Assembly: GCA_035292525.1 (NCBI GenBank)
Contig: DATDPZ010000130.1
Location: 1-10,438 of the forward strand
Length of the DNA: 10,438 bases
From: VBAS01 sp035292525
GTDB lineage: Bacteria > Bacteroidota > Bacteroidia > Chitinophagales > Chitinophagaceae
Direction: 5' to 3'
Part shown: piece after piece, positions 6,216 to 10,438 of the stretch
Position numbering within the stretch: position 1 is the first letter of the stretch
Layout of the letters: each line of letters begins with the position of its first letter
Notes under the pieces: generated by a model
What the model was told of the DNA's origin: nothing
The model's database searches: none
What the model saw: only the letters and a program-made list of their open reading frames with translations
Translations under genes and position numbers: made by a program

Positions 6216-6824
6216 ATGGCATTTACTTTAGCACCTCTTCCTTATGCACACGATGCACTGGAACCACATATTGATACTGCTACCATGCAAATACATCATG
6301 GCAAGCATCACCAGGCCTATGTAGATAATCTTAACAAAGCAATTACAGGCACTGAGTTTGAAAATAAATCATTGGAAGAACTGATCGCTAATGCCGGAAA
6401 GATTTCTCCTGCCGTCCGCAACAACGGTGGCGGACACTGGAATCATGGCTTTTTCTGGGATAGCCTGGATGAAAACGGTGGCGGAATGCCTTCCGGTAAA
6501 TTAGCCGAAGCAATTCATGCTGCATTTGATTCTTTTGAAGCATTTAAAGAAAAATTTGCTGCTGCCGGAATGACAAGATTTGGTAGTGGCTGGGCCTGGT
6601 TGATTGTTAAGGGAGGAAAACTGGAAGTCACCTCTACCCCTAACCAGGATAATCCCCTGATGGATGTGGCAGAAGTAAAAGGCACACCCATACTTGGAGT
6701 AGATGTTTGGGAACATGCTTATTATTTAAAATACCAGAACCGACGTGCAGAATACCTGGCTGCTTTCTGGAATGTGGTTGACTGGAAAAAAATTGCAGAG
6801 CGGTTTGATGCTGCCACAAAATAA
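6216..6824 (+). CDS. sodA: Superoxide dismutase, Fe/Mn family, Mn-type features
   Basis: Converts superoxide to hydrogen peroxide and oxygen. There is no signal peptide, so it is cytoplasmic. The 202-residue length is normal for the family. Metal ligands are visible: His27 (MQIHHGKHH), His77 (HWNHGFFW), and Asp163 and His167 (DVWEHAYYLKY). The second-sphere residues point to manganese: Gly in GGGHWNH, where Fe enzymes carry Gln, and Gln144 in TPNQDNPL, the position used by Mn enzymes. Metal use still cannot be fixed from sequence, because cambialistic members exist in this phylum. The ATG gives the standard PLPYAHDALEPHID opening. It is a single-gene transcript, with a -7 promoter match upstream and a clear terminator downstream. 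The leader has nine T bases directly before the ATG. The symbol reflects the Mn-type features. Confidence 0.96.
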   Translation: MAFTLAPLPYAHDALEPHIDTATMQIHHGKHHQAYVDNLNKAITGTEFENKSLEELIANAGKISPAVRNNGGGHWNHGFFWDSLDENGGGMPSGKLAEAIHAAFDSFEAFKEKFAAAGMTRFGSGWAWLIVKGGKLEVTSTPNQDNPLMDVAEVKGTPILGVDVWEHAYYLKYQNRRAEYLAAFWNVVDWKKIAERFDAATK

Positions 6825-6846
6825 ATGAACCCTTCTTACAAAATAC

Positions 6847-6871
6847 ACCACTCTATACTGGGTGGTTTTTT
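6847..6871 (+). terminator. Rho-independent terminator of sodA
   Basis: A seven-pair stem, ACCACTC (6847-6853) with GGGTGGT (6860-6866) and one T-G wobble, closes a TATACT loop and is followed directly by a six-base T-run. It lies 22 bp after the sodA stop. No T-run follows on the other strand. Confidence 0.85.
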
Positions 6872-6933
6872 ATGCGGGTTTGAAATTATTACCGACTACT
6901 TTATCTTAACTTAGTTGTCATAATAAAAAAATT

Positions 6934-7863
6934 ATGTTTCATAATGTAGTAGCAGGAATTGGTAATACTCCGTTGATACAACTGCAAAAAATTGTTCCTG
7001 AAAATTCAGCAGCAGTTTTTGCTAAACTGGAATGGGCTAATCCTACCGGCAGTATGAAAGACAGAATGGCCAAGGCAGCGATAATAAATGCAGCCGCTGC
7101 CGGAAAATTAAAACCCGGTGATACTGTTATAGAATATACGGCAGGTACTACCGGTGTTTCCCTTGCTTTTGTTTGTGCTGCTTTAGGTTATAAGTTTCAT
7201 GCTGTATTTTCCGATGCTTTCAGCGATGAGAAAAGAAGAACCATGCTGGCATTTGGTTCAAAGATTACTGATGTGATAAGTGATCAAAAAAAAATTACGG
7301 CATTGCTAATCAAAGAAATGATTGCAACTGCCAAAAAAATGAGTGAGCAGTCCGGTCACTGGTGGTGTGATCAGTTAAATAATCATGATGCATCAACCGG
7401 ATATCATGATTTAGGAGAAGAAATATGGAATCAAACAAACGGAAAGGTGGATGCATTTGTTCATTGTGTAAGCACTGCCCATTCCTTACATGGCACCACA
7501 GAAATTTTATGGAAACACAATAAAGACATTCATGTTGTTGCAGTCGAACCGGATGAATCTGCCGTTCTATCTGGAAAGCCTACCGGTTCTCATAAAATTG
7601 AAGGAATCGGTATCGGGTTTATTCCTCCCCTTTGGAAACCAGAAATGGTAAATGAAATTTTTACTGTAACAACCGAAGATGCAAAAACTATGGCGAGAAG
7701 ACTGGCAAAAGAAGAAGGAATATTTGCAGGAACATCTTCAGGAGCCAATGTTGTAGCTTCGTTACGGCTTGCAGAAAGACTGGGCAAGGGGAAAAAAATT
7801 GTTACTGTTATGGTTGATTCCGGTCTTCGTTACCTGAGTACGGATGTTTTTCAATTTCAATGA
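6934..7863 (+). CDS. Cysteine-synthase-family PLP enzyme with altered active-site loops
   Basis: Fold type II PLP enzyme of the cysteine synthase / cystathionine beta-synthase family, 309 residues, cytoplasmic. The opening GIGNTPLIQL (8-17) and the Schiff-base lysine in NPTGSMKDRMA (Lys42) are normal. The C-terminal AGTSSGAN (265-272), with its cofactor-ring serine, and VDSGLRYLST are near normal. Two loops differ. The usual TSGNTG substrate loop reads TAGTTG (69-74), so the conserved Asn is Thr72. The PLP-phosphate loop, normally GTGGT, reads STAHS (180-184, in VSTAHSLHG). It is therefore probably not an ordinary O-acetylserine sulfhydrylase, and the reaction is unknown. Upstream, TTTG (6879-6882) and TAACTTAG (6907-6914) form a weak promoter candidate. 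A Crp-type regulator gene follows after 36 bp and may share the transcript. Family certain, activity open. Confidence 0.85.
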   Translation: MFHNVVAGIGNTPLIQLQKIVPENSAAVFAKLEWANPTGSMKDRMAKAAIINAAAAGKLKPGDTVIEYTAGTTGVSLAFVCAALGYKFHAVFSDAFSDEKRRTMLAFGSKITDVISDQKKITALLIKEMIATAKKMSEQSGHWWCDQLNNHDASTGYHDLGEEIWNQTNGKVDAFVHCVSTAHSLHGTTEILWKHNKDIHVVAVEPDESAVLSGKPTGSHKIEGIGIGFIPPLWKPEMVNEIFTVTTEDAKTMARRLAKEEGIFAGTSSGANVVASLRLAERLGKGKKIVTVMVDSGLRYLSTDVFQFQ

Positions 7864-7899
7864 TGCACCATGTTAAACCGGATAAACTAATTCTAAATC

Positions 7900-8478
7900 A
7901 TGCATGATCTTCTTTTTAAAAATATTTCCCGGTTTATAGATCTGACTGACGATGAAAAACAATATTTCATTTCTCTTCTAAAAGTTAAAAAACTGCGAAA
8001 GAAACAATATCTTCTGCAGGAAGGTGATATCTGCCGTTACGAATGTTTTGTCAACAAAGGATGTTTGCGTGCCTATTCCATTGATGAGAAAGGACAGGAA
8101 CATATTGTACAATTTGCCATCGAAGACTGGTGGATAGGTGATATGTACAGTTTTCTGACACAAACCCCGGCCCGCCTGACCATTGATGCATTGGAAGATG
8201 CTGAATTATTCTGTATTGATAATCCGTCACTGGAAAATATTTTTTCACGGATTCCAAAGTTTGAACGTTTTTTCAGGTTGCTGGTACAGAATGCTTTTAT
8301 AGCAGGCCAGCGACGCATTATTGATTCCATGAGCCTCACTGCAGACGAACAGTATTGTCGTTTTATTGAAAACTACCCCTTAATGGAACAACGTTTGCCT
8401 TTAAAACAAATAGCCTCTTTCCTTGGTATTACACCGGAATCATTAAGCCGCATACGCAGCCAGTATAAAAAAAAATAA
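7900..8478 (+). CDS. Crp/Fnr-family transcriptional regulator
   Basis: A 192-residue regulator with an N-terminal cyclic-nucleotide-binding-type beta-roll (about 20-110: KVKKLRKKQYLLQEGDICRY, then FVNKGCLRAYSIDEKG) and a long dimer helix (about 115-145). A compact C-terminal helix-turn-helix lies at about 166-188 (LPLKQIASFLGITPESLSRIR). The segment that in E. coli CRP reads GE...RS and binds cAMP is here IGDMYSFLTQTPARLTIDAL: Gly-Asp replaces Gly-Glu and Arg-Leu replaces Arg-Ser, so cAMP binding is doubtful. There is no N-terminal cysteine cluster for an Fnr-type iron-sulfur centre. This pattern is common among Bacteroidota Crp-like proteins of unknown ligand. It lies 36 bp after the cysteine-synthase-like gene and about 100 bp before doxX. 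Control of either neighbour is a guess. Confidence 0.9.
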   Translation: MHDLLFKNISRFIDLTDDEKQYFISLLKVKKLRKKQYLLQEGDICRYECFVNKGCLRAYSIDEKGQEHIVQFAIEDWWIGDMYSFLTQTPARLTIDALEDAELFCIDNPSLENIFSRIPKFERFFRLLVQNAFIAGQRRIIDSMSLTADEQYCRFIENYPLMEQRLPLKQIASFLGITPESLSRIRSQYKKK

Positions 8479-8526
8479 ATCCGCTTAACACAGATCAATT
8501 GAATTTCTTTTCCTGCATCAAGGGAA

Positions 8527-8551
8527 GCAGGCCTGCTTTGCCTGCAATTTT
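8527..8551 (+). terminator. Weak terminator or palindromic site between the crp-type gene and doxX
   Basis: GCAGGC (8527-8532) can pair with GCCTGC (8540-8545) around a 7-base loop, followed by AATTTT, which would make a weak terminator for the regulator gene. The same left arm is part of a perfect 14-bp palindrome, AAGCAGGCCTGCTT (8525-8538), that could instead be a dimeric protein site. The two structures exclude each other in RNA. CCTGC occurs three times (8512, 8532, 8541). Confidence 0.35.
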
Positions 8552-8575
8552 GTATTTCATAAAAACAAAAAGTAT

Positions 8576-9019
8576 ATGAAAAAGATATTTCAGACAAATG
8601 AAAGCAGTGCAGCTACTATTCTGAGGATAGTATTGGGTATTGTTTTATTTCCACATGGCGCTCAAAAACTGTTAGGTTGGTTTGGCGGTTATGGCTATAG
8701 CGGCACCATGGGGTTTTTAACAGGTACAGCAGGCCTGCCATGGATCATCGCCTTCCTGGTGATCATGATTGAATTTTTTGGTGCTTTGGCCCTCATCCTG
8801 GGTTTTGCCACCCGGGTGGTTGCGGTTGGCGTTATTTCACTTTTCACCGGTATCGTTTTCACCAGTCACTTACAAAATGGTTTCTTTATGAACTGGTCGG
8901 GTCAGTTGCAGGGCGAAGGTTATGAATTTCACTTACTGGCAATCGGAATGGCTGTAGCTTTATTGATTAACGGAGCCGGTAAATGGGGAGTGGATAGTAT
9001 TTTATTGAAAAAGAAGTAA
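8576..9019 (+). CDS. DoxX-family inner-membrane protein
   Basis: A 147-residue integral membrane protein of the DoxX/SURF4-like superfamily with about four membrane helices (about 13-27, 54-77, 80-97 and 118-133). Family hallmarks are RIVLGIVLFPHGAQKLLGWFG (17-37), the acidic residue Glu66 in MIEFFGALALILGFATR, and GYEFHLLAIGMAVALL followed by NGAGKWGVDS. DoxX relatives have been linked to thiosulfate:quinone oxidation in archaea and to thiol/redox and oxidative-stress complexes in bacteria, but the role of the bacterial homologues is poorly defined, so no reaction is assigned. The ATG at 8576 gives a short polar N-terminus before helix 1. It lies about 100 bp after the Crp-type regulator gene on the same strand and converges on the response regulator gene, with 20 bp between stops and no clear terminator. 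Confidence 0.9.
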   Translation: MKKIFQTNESSAATILRIVLGIVLFPHGAQKLLGWFGGYGYSGTMGFLTGTAGLPWIIAFLVIMIEFFGALALILGFATRVVAVGVISLFTGIVFTSHLQNGFFMNWSGQLQGEGYEFHLLAIGMAVALLINGAGKWGVDSILLKKK

Positions 9020-9039
9020 ACTCATCTGTATAATCGTTC

Positions 9040-9693
9040 TTATTTATTAAGATTGTTAAGCCGGTTAATCGCTTCCACCCTGTTGTTTACATGCAATTTT
9101 GAATAAATATTTTTTAAATGACACTTAACAGTAAACTGACTTATAAAAAGTTTTTCGGCCACTTCTTTTATTTGCATTCCTGTTGAAATATATTTCAGAA
9201 TTTCATTTTCACGGCTGGTTATTTCTGATAAACTTTTTGGGGGAAGTTTCTTTTCAAAGAAAGAGACAACTTTTTTGGCAATATACCTGCTCATCGGTGC
9301 CCCGCCTTTGTGAAGCTCATCCAGCGAGTTCATTATTTCCCCAGGCTTTGCATCTTTGAGAATATAACCGACAGCGCCATTACGCAGTGCATTAAAAACA
9401 TAACTGTTGTCATCATAATAAGAACAAACCATGCAAAGGGTATCAGGCAACAGATTTTTAAAATCTGCAATGAGGTCTATCCCGTTTTTTCCCGGTAATT
9501 TTATATCTACAATGGCAATATCCGGCGGATGATTGACCATATGTGCCAACGCATCTTCGGATGAAACATAGGTATGAAGAACGTGAAATTTTTTTGATTG
9601 ATTAATCAACTCCACTAATGCTTCTGTAAAATGTTTATCGTCTTCAATAATTGAAACCTTAACCAATAGTCTGATATTTCTGACAATATACAA
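9040..9693 (-). CDS. NarL/LuxR-type response regulator
   Basis: Two-component DNA-binding response regulator. The receiver domain (about 11-128) has the acidic cluster Glu17-Asp18-Asp19, phospho-acceptor Asp63 in IAIVDIKLPGKNG, the switch Ser91 and Lys113 in YILKDAKPGE. The LuxR-type helix-turn-helix (about 155-213) reads ITSRENEILKYISTG, then KEVAEKLFISQFTVKCHLKNIYSKL. No ATG opens the frame. The outermost start is TTG at 9693 (217 residues). A second TTG at 9666 (208 residues) places the first residues directly before VKVSIIEDD, as in most regulators, and may be the true start. No histidine kinase gene is adjacent. It lies 58 bp after yidD on the same strand, with a 9-bp direct repeat in the gap that may be a control site. 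The target genes are unknown. Confidence 0.92.
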   Translation of the reverse strand: MYIVRNIRLLVKVSIIEDDKHFTEALVELINQSKKFHVLHTYVSSEDALAHMVNHPPDIAIVDIKLPGKNGIDLIADFKNLLPDTLCMVCSYYDDNSYVFNALRNGAVGYILKDAKPGEIMNSLDELHKGGAPMSRYIAKKVVSFFEKKLPPKSLSEITSRENEILKYISTGMQIKEVAEKLFISQFTVKCHLKNIYSKLHVNNRVEAINRLNNLNK

Positions 9694-9696
9694 AAT

Positions 9697-9729
9697 ATAT
9701 CAGGTGACTTCTTATGTTTAATATCAGGT
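9697..9729. promoter_or_regulatory. Paired 9-bp direct repeat upstream of the response regulator
   Basis: ATATCAGGT occurs at 9697-9705 and again at 9721-9729, exactly 24 bp apart, and covers most of the gap between yidD and the response regulator gene. On the coding strand it reads ACCTGATAT twice. The downstream copy runs into TATATTTTG, close to the TAnnTTTG promoter element but with one extra base. This layout suits an operator or activator site. Function is not shown. Confidence 0.35.
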
Positions 9730-9751
9730 TCCTTTTTTTTATTAAAAGGGA

Positions 9752-9982
9752 CTATGGCACAGGGTCATACCCGTTACCACCCCAGGGATGACATCGGAAA
9801 ATTCTTTTAATAGCCAGCCATACACCTTTTATAACGCCGTGTTTTTTTAATGCTTCTGCTGCATATTGGGAACAGGTGGGTGTAAACCTGCATTTAGGAC
9901 CCAGCAAGGGGGATATCACCCATTGATAAATCTTTATCAGGGCAATAAACGGAAGACTAAGAATTTGCAATATTGTTTTCAT
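9752..9982 (-). CDS. yidD: Membrane protein insertion efficiency factor YidD
   Basis: A small (76-residue) amphipathic protein that sits on the inner membrane and assists YidC-dependent insertion of membrane proteins. The family signature is complete: an N-terminal hydrophobic helix (4-24), then SPLLGPKCRFTPTCSQYA (24-41) with Cys31 and Cys37, KHGVIKGVWLAIKRIFRCHPW with Cys64, and the GGNGYDPVP end. Its ATG lies inside rnpA, overlapping that gene by 26 bp in a different frame, which suggests translational coupling. Adjacency to rnpA is one of the best conserved gene pairs in bacteria and supports both calls. No convincing terminator follows; the TCCCTTTT/AAAAAGGA-rich gap could form only an AT-based stem. 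Confidence 0.97.
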   Translation of the reverse strand: MKTILQILSLPFIALIKIYQWVISPLLGPKCRFTPTCSQYAAEALKKHGVIKGVWLAIKRIFRCHPWGGNGYDPVP

Positions 9983-10391
9983 TTAATTTTCCCGATAGCT
10001 TTTGCAATATAACAGCCACCTTTTCTTTTACAAGATTATACACCGGCATTTCTCTGGCTGTATAAATTAAAAAAACATTTAGTTGCTGATCACCGGTTGC
10101 CAGTTTTTCTTTCAGGTTATTTTTTTGAAGTCGCCATGCTTCTCTGGTCAATCGTTTTATCCGGTTCCTGTCTGTAGCTTTTTTAAAATTTTTTGCACTG
10201 ACAGCTACCCCAACCTGTAATAAGCTTTTTTCTTTTACAGCTGGTCCCCCGGGAGCATTCGGTGTTAAATCAGTCAGATATAAAATTCTGAAGGGTGCCA
10301 CTATAAATTTCTTTCCCTTACTGAACAACCGTTCAATCTGCTTCCGGCTTTTCAGCCTTTCCTTTTTTCCAAGTGTGAATTGTTTTGCCAC
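9957..10391 (-). CDS. rnpA: Ribonuclease P protein component
   Basis: Protein subunit of RNase P, which binds the catalytic RNA and helps recognise the 5' leader of precursor tRNA. The 144-residue protein is slightly longer than the usual 110-135. The signature RNR helix is clear: KKATDRNRIKRLTREAWR (about 70-87) with Arg75, Asn76, Arg77, Arg80 and Arg83. The N-terminus is the usual LKSRKQIERLFSKGKKF, and VGVAVSAKNF (60-69) is the central strand. An insert-like stretch TPNAPGGPAVKEK (43-55), partly from a GC-rich patch, lies between the first strands and accounts for some of the extra length. The start is GTG at 10391. The first nine bases upstream are followed by a strong terminator, so transcription must read through it or begin within it. 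yidD follows with a 26-bp overlap. Confidence 0.96.
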   Translation of the reverse strand: MAKQFTLGKKERLKSRKQIERLFSKGKKFIVAPFRILYLTDLTPNAPGGPAVKEKSLLQVGVAVSAKNFKKATDRNRIKRLTREAWRLQKNNLKEKLATGDQQLNVFLIYTAREMPVYNLVKEKVAVILQKLSGKLNENNIANS

Positions 10392-10401
10392 AGATTATTT
10401 T

Positions 10402-10436
10402 AAAAAGAAAAATAGCCCGGAATTTTCCAGGGCTAT
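10402..10436 (-). terminator. Rho-independent terminator just upstream of rnpA
   Basis: Read on the minus strand, ATAGCCC and GGGCTAT (10436-10430 and 10418-10412) pair perfectly over 7 bp, with further GGAA/TTCC pairing inside the loop. TTTTTCTTTTT follows directly (about 10412-10402). It would end the transcript of whatever gene lies to the right of this window, possibly rpmH, or act as a leader attenuator for rnpA. Only about 10 bp separate the T-tract from the rnpA GTG. Confidence 0.75.
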
Positions 10437-10438
10437 AT

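Noticed and set aside
7590..8597. Several minus-strand frames of 61-88 residues under the PLP enzyme and Crp-type genes
   Set aside because: They overlap one another and real genes, and contain no domain or plausible start context.
9725..9755. TCCCTTTT...AAAAAGGA after yidD as a terminator
   Set aside because: The stem would be almost all A-T pairs and no T-tract follows on the minus strand, so it is not a convincing terminator.
1..10438. CRISPR array, insertion sequence, tRNA, phage or toxin-antitoxin locus
   Set aside because: No regularly spaced repeats, transposase, integrase, tRNA cloverleaf or toxin-like small gene pair was seen. Apart from the small palindrome at 3909, composition is even throughout.

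Overview
The window looks like chromosomal, mostly housekeeping DNA from a Bacteroidota bacterium, probably of the Chitinophagaceae/Chitinophagales type (inference). It is AT-rich, start codons lack clear Shine-Dalgarno sequences, and one good Bacteroidota -7 promoter element (TAnnTTTG) lies before the superoxide dismutase gene. The Tat-exported Gfo/Idh/MocA dehydrogenase paired with a DUF1080 lipoprotein is also typical of that phylum. There is no rRNA, tRNA, CRISPR array, insertion sequence or phage gene, and no gene-free stretch longer than about 170 bp.

Layout. At 8-1045 (+) is a tRNA-dihydrouridine synthase with its own terminator. At 1061-3146 (-) a class 3-like aldehyde dehydrogenase is followed 10 bp later by a membrane-anchored glutathione-peroxidase-like protein, probably one operon for dealing with peroxides and the aldehydes they produce. 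At 3190-3960 (+) tadA (tRNA A34 deaminase) is followed 3 bp later by a small uncharacterised protein whose 3' end carries a strikingly GC-rich imperfect palindrome. At 3961-6045 (-) an exported Gfo/Idh/MocA oxidoreductase and a DUF1080 lipoprotein form a two-gene unit consistent with cell-envelope 3-keto-glycoside cleavage. A 170-bp divergent intergenic region with a large interrupted inverted repeat separates it from a Mn-type superoxide dismutase gene (6216-6824, +), which has a promoter candidate and a clear terminator.

At 6934-9019 (+) are a divergent cysteine-synthase-fold PLP enzyme, a Crp/Fnr-type regulator and a DoxX membrane protein. Converging on these from the other side are rnpA, yidD (overlapping by 26 bp) and a NarL/LuxR-type response regulator (10391-9040, -). 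A strong terminator lies only about 10 bp upstream of the rnpA start.

Themes: tRNA processing and modification (dus, tadA, rnpA), and oxidative or aldehyde stress (peroxidase, aldehyde dehydrogenase, superoxide dismutase, possibly DoxX). I see no clear new defence system or mobile system. The points most worth a second look are the altered active-site loops of the cysteine-synthase-like enzyme, the GC-rich palindrome at 3909-3931, the exported 3-keto-sugar pair, the inverted repeat at 6100-6141, and the terminator placed directly before rnpA.
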